Positions 48,610-57,489 are shown, counted from the first letter of the stretch. The stretch: 64,000 nt of DNA from Microbacterium sp. p3-SID336 (GCF_025143365.1 NZ_JALXPE010000006.1:28219-92218), one strand, 5' to 3'. Notes: a model not told the origin generated them from the sequence alone. Numbers and translations are program-made.

Positions 48610-51276
48610 ATGGATCACCTTTCCTCAGTGTCCACCCACGTCCAGCCCGATGTCCGGGTGCGTGGTGCCCGCGAACACAACCTCAAGGACGTCGATCTCA
48701 CGGTTCCGCGTGACGCGATGGTTGTGTTCACGGGCGTGTCCGGATCCGGGAAGTCCTCCTTGGCTTTCGGCACGTTGTACGCGGAGTCGCAGCGGCGCTA
48801 CTTGGAGTCAGTTGCCCCGTACGCGCGGCGACTGATCGACCAGGCGGGTGTCCCCGACGTCGACTCCATCACCGGGATGCCGCCCGCAGTCGCCTTGCAG
48901 CAGCAGCGCGGAGGGCGCAGCGCGCGCTCCTCTGTAGGCAGCATCACCACGCTGTCGAGTGTGGTTCGGATGCTCTATTCGCGAGCAGGTGAATACCCAG
49001 ATGGTCAGCCGATGCTCTACGCCGAGGACTTCTCCGCGAACACCGTGCAGGGCGCGTGCCCCGAGTGCCACGGCATTGGCAGAGTGTACGCGGTGACCGA
49101 GGAGCGGATGGTGCCCGATCCCTCACTCACCATCCGGGAGCGCGCCATCGCATCGTGGCCGACCGCCTGGCACGGCCACCAGTTGCGGGACGTGCTCGTC
49201 GCGCTCGGCTACGACGTCGACGTACCGTGGAAGGATCTGCCGAAGAAGGATCGGGACTGGATCCTCTATACCGACGAGACCCCCTTCGTTCCCGTCCACT
49301 CTCGACTCACACTCGCCGAGGCGCGCCGGGCAATCCGAGCAGGAATCGAACCGAGCTACTCGGGCACCTTCGTCGGCGCGCGGCGGTACGTGCTCGACAC
49401 TTTCGCGAACACGAAGAGCGCGTCGATGAAGCGCCGCGTAGCCCAGTTCATGAGCGCGGCGGTCTGCCCGGTGTGCCATGGGAAGCGGCTCAAACCCGAA
49501 GCACTGACGGTGACGTTCGAAGGACTCGATATCGCGGACTTCTCAGCCTTGCCACTGCGTGAATTGGCTGAGCTCCTCGAGTCCGTCGTCGCCGAGTCTG
49601 ACCGCGAGGGCGAGACCTCCGCCGCCGTGGTAGACGTCGCGACTAAACGTGAAGCCGTCGAGCAGCGCGTTGCTGCTGGCGGCTCCGCTCACTCCGCTGC
49701 GCCGGATGTCCGTCGCACACCGAATCAGTCTGTCGAGAAGCGCGCCGCGGCAGCCCGCCTGGGCGCAGAATTGCTGGACCGCCTGCGCCCCATCATCGAT
49801 CTCGGACTCGGTTACCTCTCGCTAGGTCGCACTACGCCGACACTGTCCGGAGGGGAGCTACAACGACTTCGACTCGCCACGCAGCTCACGTCGGAACTGT
49901 TCGGTGTTGTCTACGTCCTCGACGAACCGTCAGCCGGTCTCCATCCGCACGACGTCACCGCGCTGCTGGGTATCCTCGACGGGCTGAAGCAGCGCGGCAA
50001 CAGCCTCTTCGTCGTGGAGCATTCCGTCGACGTCATGCGGCACGCGGACTGGCTGGTTGACATCGGCCCCGGAGCCGGGGAACGCGGCGGGCGCGTGATC
50101 TACAGCGGACCCACGGACGGGCTCGCGGAGGTCGACGAGTCGGTGACGCGCGGATACATCTTCGGGGGCAGCGGCCTTCCACCGCACCAGCCCCGTGCCG
50201 CCCACGACTGGTTGCAGCTGGAGCACGTCACCCGCAACAACCTGCGGGACGTATCTGTGGCGCTACCGCTCGGAACGCTCACTGCTGTCACTGGCGTGTC
50301 AGGGTCGGGGAAGTCCAGCCTTGTCAGTCAAGTCCTGCCTGCCCTCATCGGCGCCAGGCAAGGAGACGCCCCTCGCGTCGAGGAGGAAAGCGCTGAGGCC
50401 GACGCCCTGCTCCTCACTGACGAGTCCGATGAACTCGGAGGGTCGGTCGAGGGCGATCTCACGACCGTCCGGCGTGTGGTGAGCATCGACCAGAAACCCA
50501 TCGGCCGCACGCCCCGCTCCAACGTCGCGACCTACACAGGACTCTTCGATCATGTGCGGCGCCGGTTCGCCGAGACGCCGGAAGCTCGGACACGCGGATA
50601 CAAGCCCGGTCGGTTCTCCTTCAATGTCGCAGGCGGCCGTTGCCCGACCTGTGAGGGTGAAGGCTCCGTGATGGTCGAGCTGCTCTTCCTGCCCTCGGTC
50701 TACACCGTGTGTCCCGACTGCCATGGCACCCGCTATCAATCGAGCACCCTGGAGATCACCTGGCGAGGGCGCAACATCGCGGAAATCCTCGCGATGAGCG
50801 TCGAAGAGGCCCACGACTTCTTCGCCGGCGAGTACGACGTGATGCGCTCACTCACCTCGCTGGTCGATGTCGGGCTCGGGTACCTGCGCTTGGGACAGCC
50901 GGCCACAGAGCTCTCCGGTGGGGAGGCGCAGCGTGTGAAGCTGGCCACCGAACTGCAACGAGCGCAGCGCGGCGACACTCTGTACGTGCTCGATGAGCCG
51001 ACCTCCGGATTGCACTGTGCCGACGCAGACCGTCTAGTTACCCACCTTCAGACTCTCGTCGATGCGGGCAACACGGTCGTGATGGTGGAACTCGACATGC
51101 GAGTGGTCGGCGCCGCCGACTACGTCATCGATCTCGGGCCGGGAGCCGGTGACAACGGCGGCACAGTGGTCGCGTCCGGAACGCCAGCAGAGGTCGCCGC
51201 GTCGAGAAACAGCGCTTCAGCACCGTATCTCGCCGCCGCCCTCGCCGAGGCCGCGACGCTGACGTCAGGGGCATAA
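48610..51276 (+). CDS. uvrA2: class II UvrA-like ABC ATPase
   Basis: An 888-residue UvrA homologue with two ABC modules. First Walker A is GVSGSGKSS (residues 42-50) and second is again GVSGSGKSS near 567. Signature motifs are LSGGELQRLRLATQL and LSGGEAQRVKLATEL. Zinc-finger cysteine pairs are in CPECHGIG, CPVCHGKR and CPTCEGEG/CPDCHGTR. It is about 80 residues shorter than housekeeping UvrA, and the UvrB-binding insertion after the first module is reduced, as in UvrA2/DrrC proteins of drug tolerance. It likely removes or protects against DNA-binding drugs rather than acting in normal repair. Confidence 0.88.
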   Translation: MDHLSSVSTHVQPDVRVRGAREHNLKDVDLTVPRDAMVVFTGVSGSGKSSLAFGTLYAESQRRYLESVAPYARRLIDQAGVPDVDSITGMPPAVALQQQRGGRSARSSVGSITTLSSVVRMLYSRAGEYPDGQPMLYAEDFSANTVQGACPECHGIGRVYAVTEERMVPDPSLTIRERAIASWPTAWHGHQLRDVLVALGYDVDVPWKDLPKKDRDWILYTDETPFVPVHSRLTLAEARRAIRAGIEPSYSGTFVGARRYVLDTFANTKSASMKRRVAQFMSAAVCPVCHGKRLKPEALTVTFEGLDIADFSALPLRELAELLESVVAESDREGETSAAVVDVATKREAVEQRVAAGGSAHSAAPDVRRTPNQSVEKRAAAARLGAELLDRLRPIIDLGLGYLSLGRTTPTLSGGELQRLRLATQLTSELFGVVYVLDEPSAGLHPHDVTALLGILDGLKQRGNSLFVVEHSVDVMRHADWLVDIGPGAGERGGRVIYSGPTDGLAEVDESVTRGYIFGGSGLPPHQPRAAHDWLQLEHVTRNNLRDVSVALPLGTLTAVTGVSGSGKSSLVSQVLPALIGARQGDAPRVEEESAEADALLLTDESDELGGSVEGDLTTVRRVVSIDQKPIGRTPRSNVATYTGLFDHVRRRFAETPEARTRGYKPGRFSFNVAGGRCPTCEGEGSVMVELLFLPSVYTVCPDCHGTRYQSSTLEITWRGRNIAEILAMSVEEAHDFFAGEYDVMRSLTSLVDVGLGYLRLGQPATELSGGEAQRVKLATELQRAQRGDTLYVLDEPTSGLHCADADRLVTHLQTLVDAGNTVVMVELDMRVVGAADYVIDLGPGAGDNGGTVVASGTPAEVAASRNSASAPYLAAALAEAATLTSGA

Positions 51277-51385
51277 CCGGCTCTTCGCAGATGAGGGTGT
51301 AGACGTCGAGGGTGCGTCGTTGGCCGGGTAAGGTGAATCGCTCTGGGTTTCGTTCCGTTCCGTTCTTCAAGCAAGGATGGAATTG

Positions 51386-51691
51386 ATGAATCAGAAGTAC
51401 TCGCCCGAGATGCGGGAGAAGGCGTTGCGGATGCTGGACGAGGCGAAGCCCTCGCATCCGAATCTCATGACCGCGGTGCGTCATGTCGCTGGGCTTCTTG
51501 GTATGAGCGCGGAGACGTTGCGGGTGTGGCATCGCCGTCGCGAAGTCGACGGCGGGCAGCGTCCCGGTGTGCCCACCGATGTTGCCGAGGAGAACAAGCG
51601 CCTGCGGCGTGAGAACGCTGAGCTGCGCAAGGCGAACGAAGTCCTCAAAGCCGCGAGCGTGTTTTTCGCGAAGGAACTCGACCGCTCCTGA
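51386..51691 (+). CDS. IS3-family transposase OrfA remnant
   Basis: A 101-residue OrfA: an N-terminal helix-turn-helix (YSPEMREKALRMLDE) and a leucine-zipper coiled coil (EENKRLRRENAELRKANEVLKAAS). In IS3 elements a -1 frameshift at the end of OrfA gives the OrfAB transposase, but here no orfB sequence follows. The element is truncated and inactive. A similar OrfA is at 61423. Confidence 0.85.
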   Translation: MNQKYSPEMREKALRMLDEAKPSHPNLMTAVRHVAGLLGMSAETLRVWHRRREVDGGQRPGVPTDVAEENKRLRRENAELRKANEVLKAASVFFAKELDRS

Positions 51692-51866
51692 CGGGTCTGC
51701 CCCGCGCACACCGCTTCCGCTGTCCCGATAGCCGGTCGTCCACCGGCACAGGTGCGGACCATCCGGGTGAACGACCAGAACCCAGCAACTACCTAAGCCT
51801 TCGATTCCCGTAAGACTGTCCCGCAAAAATGCCCGGTGAAGGTGCCCTAAACGCTACAGTCGTCGC

Positions 51867-52448
51867 ATGCTTGTCGGATACGCCCGCGTCTCAACCTCTG
51901 GGCAGGACCTCGCCGCGCAGCGGGACGGCCTCCACTCGCTCGGCGTCGATCCCGAGAACGTGCACGTCGACCACGGCATGACCGGAACGAACCGTGAACG
52001 CCCGGGGCTCCGCGAAGCGCTTGCCGCGGTCCGCAAAGGTGACGTCCTGGTCGTCACCAAGCTCGATCGCCTCGCAAGATCACTCCCCGACGCTCGTGAT
52101 ATCGCCGACGAGCTGACGCGCAAGGGCGTGACGTTGAACCTCGGAGGTTCCGTCTACGACCCAACCGATCCCGTTGGGCGACTGCTGTTCAACGTCCTCG
52201 GGATGGTCGCGGAGTTCGAAGCCGACCTCATCCGTGCCCGCACGCGCGAGGGGATGGCGATCGCTAAGGCCGCGGGCAAGCTCCGCGGAAAGAAGCCCAA
52301 GCTCTCCGTCTCACAGGAGAAGCACCTGGTCGCGCTGCACCGTGCCGGCACGCACACCACGAGCGAAATCGCCGAGCTCTTCGGTGTCGCCCGCTCAACC
52401 GTGTACCGAGCGATCCAGCGCGGCGGAGCGAACCCACCCGCCGCCTGA
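51867..52448 (+). CDS. serine resolvase/invertase
   Basis: A 193-residue small serine recombinase of the Tn3 resolvase type. The catalytic motif is YARVSTSGQDLAAQRD with Ser9, TKLDRLARSLPD follows, and the C-terminal HTH is TTSEIAELFGVARSTVYRAIQR. It is full-length. It would cut and rejoin DNA at paired res sites, resolving cointegrates or inverting segments. It lies 215 bp from the right 22-bp repeat. ATG 51867 was chosen as first codon of the conserved LVGYARVS strand. Confidence 0.93.
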   Translation: MLVGYARVSTSGQDLAAQRDGLHSLGVDPENVHVDHGMTGTNRERPGLREALAAVRKGDVLVVTKLDRLARSLPDARDIADELTRKGVTLNLGGSVYDPTDPVGRLLFNVLGMVAEFEADLIRARTREGMAIAKAAGKLRGKKPKLSVSQEKHLVALHRAGTHTTSEIAELFGVARSTVYRAIQRGGANPPAA

Positions 52449-52488
52449 CGACACCGAGCGAAGCGAGAAGGACGACACCGAGCGAAGC
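52447..52488 (+). repeat. two 18-bp tandem direct repeats after the resolvase gene
   Basis: GACGACACCGAGCGAAGC occurs at 52447-52464 and 52471-52488, 24 bp apart. The spacing is close to two helical turns, and the repeats overlap the resolvase stop. They could be binding sites of the resolvase. The rest of 52489-52662 holds no convincing gene. Confidence 0.6.
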
Positions 52489-52662
52489 TGCTCACAGGTC
52501 GTCGACTCCGAGCTCACTTCCGCGCTGGGGCTCCTCGACGCGATGAGCCCTGAGACGCCAGCGGTTAAGATCGGACGCTGTATCGAGTATCTGGGTCAGA
52601 GCTGCTCGCTGGGCTGCGGTGAGGACCATGGTGGGCACGTTAGCAACGAGGATGTGCACCCA

Positions 52663-52684
52663 CCGAAAACGATCGTTTACGGTG
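52663..52684 (+). repeat. right 22-bp direct repeat of the island element
   Basis: Identical to 40842-40863. Here the flanks extend the symmetry to 24 bp (CACCG at left, CGGTG at right, around a CGATCG centre). It closes the resolvase-bearing segment. Confidence 0.8.
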
Positions 52685-52730
52685 GAGTTGGCTCGGTAGC
52701 CGGGGGCAACTTTCGATAATCTCAACCGGA

Positions 52731-52821
52731 ACCGCATCCGCGGAGAGCATCAGCCAACTGTCGCAGCGTAACTATGTCGTCGGGGCTGGGCTAGCTCGCT
52801 GTGCTCGCGCCGGTGGGCCGT
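52731..52821 (+). repeat. 91-bp direct repeat, copy 1
   Basis: Identical to 54618-54708. It includes the last codons (RPTGASTAS) and stop of the CDF transporter gene read on the minus strand, plus about 60 bp beyond it. Here the rest of the CDF gene is absent and a transposase fragment is joined instead. Confidence 0.9.
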
Positions 52822-53040
52822 AGTACCTGCGGGGTTTGGTCTTGCGCCGGTCGAGCACCGTGACCGTCGCGGCGGCCCGCCCTGGCGGCTGATTGGCGCG
52901 GCGGCGCAGCTGCTGGCGGGCGTGGTCCCGGTTCCAGCCGGTGACTCCGACAACGGTGTCCAGGATCGCGCCCTTCTGCTTCTTCGGCGCCGTCGCATAG
53001 GCCTTGGCGTACTTCTTGGTCACTTCGATGCGGGTCATCA
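52822..53040 (-). pseudogene. N-terminal fragment of an integrase-type transposase
   Basis: The first 72 or so residues read MTRIEVTKKYAKAYATAPKKQ and GWNRDHARQQLRRRANQPPG, the N-terminal DNA-binding part of an actinobacterial integrase-core transposase family. It then runs directly into the 91-bp repeat, losing the DDE domain. The junction at 52822 marks a deletion or recombination event. Confidence 0.7.
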
Positions 53041-53239
53041 TCGACACGTCCCTGTCAGCCATACCCCATCGTCGCCGTGCCACCGAAACCACGGAAGATT
53101 TCGCGGGGAAAACCATGTGAGGCACGGCCCCTGCTACGCGGGGACTTTATGTGAGTCTCGTCGTTCTCTGGCGGTGAACACGCGCCTGCGCCTAAAGTGG
53201 CGTGAGTTGGGACGGATCAGAGCTGGGAGAGGAGGACGC

Positions 53240-54415
53240 ATGAAGGCTTTAACTTGGCAGGCGAAGCGGACGGTGAGTGTGGAGGAGGTCCCGGATCCGG
53301 TTATCCAGGAGCCCACGGACGCGATCGTGCGGATCACCTCGTCCGCGATCTGCGGTTCGGATCTGCACTTGTACGAGGTGCTCACCCCGTTCATGGATAA
53401 GGGCGACATCATCGGCCACGAGCCGATGGGCATCGTGGAGGAGGTCGGCTCGGCCGTCACCCACATCAAGGCCGGGGACCGGGTGGTGATCCCGTTCAAC
53501 GTCTCCTGCGGGCACTGCTTCATGTGCACCCAGGGCCTGCAGTCCCAGTGCGAGATCACCCAGGTGCGGGAGTACAACAACAACGCCCAGTTCCTGGGCT
53601 ACTCCCGTCTCTACGGTTCGGTGCCCGGCGGGCAGGCCGAGTACCTGCGCGTGCCGCACGCGGACTACGGGCCCATCAAGGTCCCGCACGCCGGGCAGGA
53701 CGAGCGCTACCTGTTCCTCTCCGACGTGCTGCCCACTGCCTGGCAGGCTGTGCAGTACGCCGCGCCCGGGCAGGGCGGGTCCCTGGCGGTGCTCGGTCTG
53801 GGCCCGATCGGTCAGATGTCCGCCCGCATTGGCAAGCACTTGGGTTATGAGGTGTTCGCGGTGGACCCGGTCCCGGAGCGCCGGGCCATGGCCGAACGCC
53901 ACGGCATCGCCACCCTGGACTCCACGGACGGCGTGGTCGAGCAGCTCAAGGACCTCACCGGCGGGCGCGGCCCGCATGCGGTGGTGGACGCGGTCGGGAT
54001 GGAGGCCCACGGCTCCCCGGTGGCCGGGATGGTCCACCAAGCGGTGGGAGCATTGCCGTCCGCGCTGGGTCGCAAGGCGATGGAAACGGCGGGGGTGGAC
54101 CGACTCGATGCCCTGTACACCGCGATCGAGGCCGTGCGGCGCGGTGGGACGATCTCGATCAGCGGGGTGTACGGCGGGATGAAGGACCCGCTGCCGTTGA
54201 TGACGATGTTCGACAAGCAGCTCCAGTTGCGGATGGGTCAGTGCAACGTGCGGCGGTGGACCGAGGAACTGCTGCCGCTGGTCGATGACCCCGCCGACCC
54301 GCTGGGCGTGCTGGACCTCACCACGCACACCGCCCCCCTGGACCAGGCGCCGGCGATGTACGAGAAGTTCCAGAAGAAGGAAGACGGCTGCATCAAGGTC
54401 GTCCTCAAGCCCTAG
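53240..54415 (+). CDS. zinc-dependent dehydrogenase, formaldehyde dehydrogenase-like
   Basis: A 391-residue medium-chain dehydrogenase with AICGSDLHLYEV, GHEPMGIVEEVG and structural-zinc CGHCFMCTQGLQSQC. The NAD motif is LAVLGLGPIGQMSARIG. It has a longer central insert (LPSALGRKAMETAGVDRLDAL) than the copy at 41023, as in the FDH-like-1 subgroup. AGAGGAGGACGC precedes ATG 53240. It stands alone between 91-bp direct repeats and ends with its own terminator, so it looks like a mobile single-gene cassette for formaldehyde tolerance. Confidence 0.88.
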   Translation: MKALTWQAKRTVSVEEVPDPVIQEPTDAIVRITSSAICGSDLHLYEVLTPFMDKGDIIGHEPMGIVEEVGSAVTHIKAGDRVVIPFNVSCGHCFMCTQGLQSQCEITQVREYNNNAQFLGYSRLYGSVPGGQAEYLRVPHADYGPIKVPHAGQDERYLFLSDVLPTAWQAVQYAAPGQGGSLAVLGLGPIGQMSARIGKHLGYEVFAVDPVPERRAMAERHGIATLDSTDGVVEQLKDLTGGRGPHAVVDAVGMEAHGSPVAGMVHQAVGALPSALGRKAMETAGVDRLDALYTAIEAVRRGGTISISGVYGGMKDPLPLMTMFDKQLQLRMGQCNVRRWTEELLPLVDDPADPLGVLDLTTHTAPLDQAPAMYEKFQKKEDGCIKVVLKP

Positions 54416-54434
54416 CCTCCCAGTACGCGCCGGA

Positions 54435-54460
54435 GCCCGGTCTCCATCTCGAGACCGGGC
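54435..54460 (+). terminator. terminator after the second dehydrogenase gene
   Basis: GCCCGGTCTC pairs perfectly with GAGACCGGGC around a CATCTC loop, 20 nt after the stop codon. Confidence 0.85.
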
Positions 54461-54617
54461 ACTGGCGTGTCTTGGGCCCGTCCGTGGCCCGCGCCCACAC
54501 CGGGTGGCCGCGTGGTGCGTTCACCGTTCACGGCCAGCACCGGGGTCGATCGCACACAGCAGCGCAGAGGGGCGCGGGGATTCATCGGGCGAAGTCAGTG
54601 GCCGGAATGGTGCTCTG

Positions 54618-54708
54618 ACCGCATCCGCGGAGAGCATCAGCCAACTGTCGCAGCGTAACTATGTCGTCGGGGCTGGGCTAGCTCGCTGTGCTCGCGCCGG
54701 TGGGCCGT
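54618..54708 (+). repeat. 91-bp direct repeat, copy 2
   Basis: Identical to 52731-52821. It covers the 3' end of the intact CDF transporter gene, so this is the likely original. Recombination between copies would excise the 1.9-kb segment with the dehydrogenase. Confidence 0.9.
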
Positions 54709-55679
54709 GCGGTGTCGGCCTCGTCGGGGAGTTGCTCGGAGGGGATGATGACGACGTCTTGTACTTTCCAGTCGAGTTCGGAGGTGCTCTGGGAGATGTC
54801 GTTGATCTGTTCGGTGGTGATGCGCTTCTTCTTCGGGATGATGAATGCTTCGACGTGGAAGACCTGCCCTTGATCACGCATTCGTACAGCGGCGTCCTGG
54901 ATCCATGGTTGTGCGCGTAGGTGCTGCACGATGTCGGCGGCGAGAGGTTCGGGGTGCTTGTCGTCGACGGTTCGCGCGCGCTGATCCATCAAGTCAACGA
55001 CGGCGCCTTTGGTGTTGCGGACGCCGTCCCAGATGATGCCGAGCGAGATGAATAGTGCGGCGGCGCCGTCGAGCCACCACAGGCCGATGCCGACGCCGAG
55101 GACGCCGATGATCGAGGCGGCGTTGGTTTGCCAGTCGGCTTTTGCCATGTCGGCGTCGGCGTAGAGCAGCTTGTTGTGCAGGACCGGGGCGAGCTTCGCC
55201 TTGGCCGGCCCGTAGAGGAACACGGGGCCGATGACGATGATGGTCATCACTGCGACCATGAGCCAGCCGAGCCAGATGGTGTGCCCGAACAGGTTCACGG
55301 TTCCGATGGTGGGGTGCTCCGCCTTGACGAGCCCGGTGACGGCTTCGAACGCGAGGTTGAGACCGACCGCGAGGAGGGCGACACCGGCGACGAGGTGACC
55401 GACACCCATTGCCCGGTGCATGCCATACGGGTGGTTCACGGTGGGTTTGCGGCGGACGAAGATCAGGGCGATGAGGAACGCGATCTGGGGGATGAGGGAG
55501 AGCATGTCCTCGATCCACGCTGTCCGCATCGCTTGAGAGTTCCCGACGACGAACGCGACGACCGTGATGGTGATGGCGGTGTACCCGATGGTGAAGTACT
55601 CCCACCGCACCGCTTTCTTCAACGCCCGATGCTGCTCGGGTGGTAGATCGGAACGTCCGAACTGGTGATGCTCGCTCAC
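54678..55679 (-). CDS. cation diffusion facilitator transporter
   Basis: A 333-residue CDF-family membrane protein. About six helices are visible, with NHPYGMHRAMGVGHLVAGVALLAVGLNLAF (the usual metal-site helices, with changed ligands), ADADMAKADWQTNAASIIGVLGVGIGLWWLD carrying the second H/D-x3-D-like site (ADWQTN), and a C-terminal cytoplasmic domain (WIQDAAVRMRDQGQVFHVEAFIIP). Expected role: export of a divalent metal such as zinc, cobalt or iron. It overlaps the lipoprotein gene upstream by 4 bp. Confidence 0.85.
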   Translation of the reverse strand: MSEHHQFGRSDLPPEQHRALKKAVRWEYFTIGYTAITITVVAFVVGNSQAMRTAWIEDMLSLIPQIAFLIALIFVRRKPTVNHPYGMHRAMGVGHLVAGVALLAVGLNLAFEAVTGLVKAEHPTIGTVNLFGHTIWLGWLMVAVMTIIVIGPVFLYGPAKAKLAPVLHNKLLYADADMAKADWQTNAASIIGVLGVGIGLWWLDGAAALFISLGIIWDGVRNTKGAVVDLMDQRARTVDDKHPEPLAADIVQHLRAQPWIQDAAVRMRDQGQVFHVEAFIIPKKKRITTEQINDISQSTSELDWKVQDVVIIPSEQLPDEADTARPTGASTAS

Positions 55680-56209
55680 GATCCGACCTCCTCGTCCAAG
55701 AACGTTTCCAACTCGCTGAGGAATGCGTTCTCACCGAGCGGGACGAGGAACACGATGCTGCGGCCGTCCGCACCCTCGATCGTCTTGTATCCACGGGTCA
55801 TACCGGCACAATCCACCCACGGGGACTGGTCTGTGAACCCGCCGACCAGCACATCGAGCTCACCCGCCTCCAGCATCCCGACCAGTGTTTCCTCACTCCC
55901 GGTTGTCCAGTCGGGACGAGCGTTGATCGTCTCGGCGAAGTCGCTCACAAGGTCAACGACGGGTCCGGATGGGGTGTCTCCATCGTCCTCGGCCAGGCCG
56001 GGGTCCGGAGAGACGCCAACTCGCAGTTCTCCCCCGGTGGCCCCGGCGAGGGTGCCGTCGGGATCGGTCGGGACAGCGAGGCCGCACCCCACGAGGCTGG
56101 TTGCGAACACCACGCTGAGGAGGGCTCCGGCAACGCGCCTGAGTGGCGTCCAGGAGAGACGGGGGACGGGCGTTGTCTGCGCCTTCGAGCGAATCACACC
56201 CTCGAGCAT
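55676..56209 (-). CDS. single-lobe solute-binding lipoprotein
   Basis: A 177-residue protein with a signal peptide and lipobox TSLVGC. The rest resembles one lobe of a family 3 solute-binding protein: GGELRVGVSPDPG, VVDLVSDFAETINARPDW, TLVGMLEAGELDVLVGGFTDQSPWVD and VFLVPLGENAFLSELETFL. Full family members have about 230-270 residues, so this is a reduced form. It overlaps the CDF transporter start, so the pair is translationally coupled. It may hand substrate to, or sense it for, the CDF protein, which would be unusual. Confidence 0.75.
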   Translation of the reverse strand: MLEGVIRSKAQTTPVPRLSWTPLRRVAGALLSVVFATSLVGCGLAVPTDPDGTLAGATGGELRVGVSPDPGLAEDDGDTPSGPVVDLVSDFAETINARPDWTTGSEETLVGMLEAGELDVLVGGFTDQSPWVDCAGMTRGYKTIEGADGRSIVFLVPLGENAFLSELETFLDEEVGS

Positions 56210-56262
56210 GCCAACGACGCGGGGCGCACGGACAGGCCGTTGACGAGTCGTCGGTCGCGCGA

Positions 56263-57109
56263 CTAGTTGTTCTTCCCCGGCAGGTTGTGAACGCGGGAGG
56301 CGGGCACTGAGCCGCCGATTCCGGTGTGGGGTCGGTGGTGATTGTAGTGATGCAGCCAGGCTGGGTAGGCGGCGACTCGATCATCTTCCGAGGTATAGGT
56401 GTCGGCGTAGGCCCATTCGGTTGCGAGGGTGCGGTTGAAGCGCTCGACCTTCCCGTTCGTCTGCGGCCGGTAGGGCCTTGTCCGACGGTGTTTGACGTGG
56501 CTGCCGAGGGCGGCCGCCAAGGCGCGGGATCGGTAGCAGGAGCCGTTGTCGGTCATGACCGCGGTGACCTCGATTCCGTGCTCGATGAAGAACGATCGAG
56601 CTCGGATCCAGAAGTCGGCAGCGGTCTCTTTGCGTTCGTCGTCGAGGACCTCGGAGTAGGCCAACCGTGAGTGGTCATCGACGGCGTGATGCAGGAACGC
56701 GTAACCGAGGCCTCGCCGTCCGTTGTTGCGGCGACCGACGGTGAAGCCGAGTTTGCGCCAGCCGCCGCCGTTGGGGATGCGGCCGAGCTTCTTGATATCG
56801 ACGTGGACCAGTTCGCCCGGGGAGGCGGCCTCGTAACGGTTCGCGGTCGGCTTGCGCACTCGAAGGCCGGTGCTCTGATCGACGTGCGCGAGCAACGGCA
56901 TCCTGTAGCGGACGATGACTCGACCGACGCTCGATCGCGGAACACCCAGGTGATAGCTGATGCGGTGAGGGCCCCAACGGCGGGTGAACCGCAGCGCGAT
57001 GATGCGTCGCTCCAACCGCTGCGGCAGCCGCGACGGGGACCTCAGGGGCCGCGAGCTGCGGTCCGGTGCGAAGCCCGACGAACACGGGCGTGAGGGTGCT
57101 GTGTGCCAT
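56263..57109 (-). pseudogene. IS481-family transposase with internal deletion and frameshift
   Basis: The integrase core is intact: VHVDIKKLGRIPNGGGWRKLG, HHAVDDHSRLAYSEVLDDE, AVMTDNGSCYRS and TRPYRPQTNGKVERFNRTLATEWAY. A typical start MAHSTLTP lies at 57109, but the frame shifts within ten residues and about 30 codons of the N-terminal helix-turn-helix are missing before DRSSRPLRSPSRLPQRLERR. No complete terminal inverted repeats were identified. It is inactive. Confidence 0.78.
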
Positions 57110-57260
57110 GACTGTTGCAGCGTACGGCGGACGACGATTGCAGGGATCAATCAGAAGTTGGATCCGAGGAGTCAACCTCCCGCCGATGGCACTCCGCCCC
57201 GGCGGCAGCGAGGCCGGTTCCGACGGCAGGAAGCGTCTCTGACGTCGGGAAGGAACCATC

Positions 57261-57452
57261 GTGTTCGTCGCTTGGCGTGACCTCCGATTCGCTCGTGGCA
57301 GGTTCGTGCTCATCGGATCGGTCGTGGCGTTGATCACCCTGCTCGTGGGTTTCCTCGCCGGCCTGACTGGCGGGCTCGCCGCGCAGAACGTGCCGGCCGG
57401 ACCGGCCTCCGTTTCGGTCGTCTCGGCGACGATAAAGCTTGTGTTGGGTTGA
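57261..57452 (+). pseudogene. 5' fragment of an ABC transporter permease
   Basis: The first 44 codons read MFVAWRDLRFARGRF, LIGSVVALITLLVGFLAG and LTGGLAAQNVPA, the N-terminal cytoplasmic segment and first helix of a DevC/FtsX-like ABC permease (normal length about 370). The frame then runs into unrelated sequence and stops. The remaining gene is absent. Confidence 0.7.
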
Positions 57453-57489
57453 GTGAGGCGATACCGGATGAGACTGCGATTAGCGTCGA

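Larger units (their letters stand above)
40842..52684. mobile_element. putative 11.8-kb resolvase-associated element
   Basis: This segment lies exactly between two identical 22-bp near-palindromes and carries a serine resolvase 215 bp from the right one. Cargo: formaldehyde-dehydrogenase-like/DJ-1-like/ABM operon, FAD oxidoreductase, NhaA-thioredoxin fusion, MFS transporter, DUF488, class II UvrA and an IS3 orfA remnant. No transposase able to act alone was found, so it could be a composite, a cassette moved by the resolvase, or the remains of a larger Tn3-like transposon. The left end interrupts yedK, but the missing yedK half is not at the right end, so a later rearrangement must have occurred. 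Confidence 0.55.

Noticed and set aside
51386..51691. Functional IS3 element
   Set aside because: Only OrfA is present; no orfB or paired inverted ends follow.
52492..52737. 81-residue minus ORF across the right 22-bp repeat
   Set aside because: No recognisable motif, weak start, and it crosses a repeat that is likely a recombination site.
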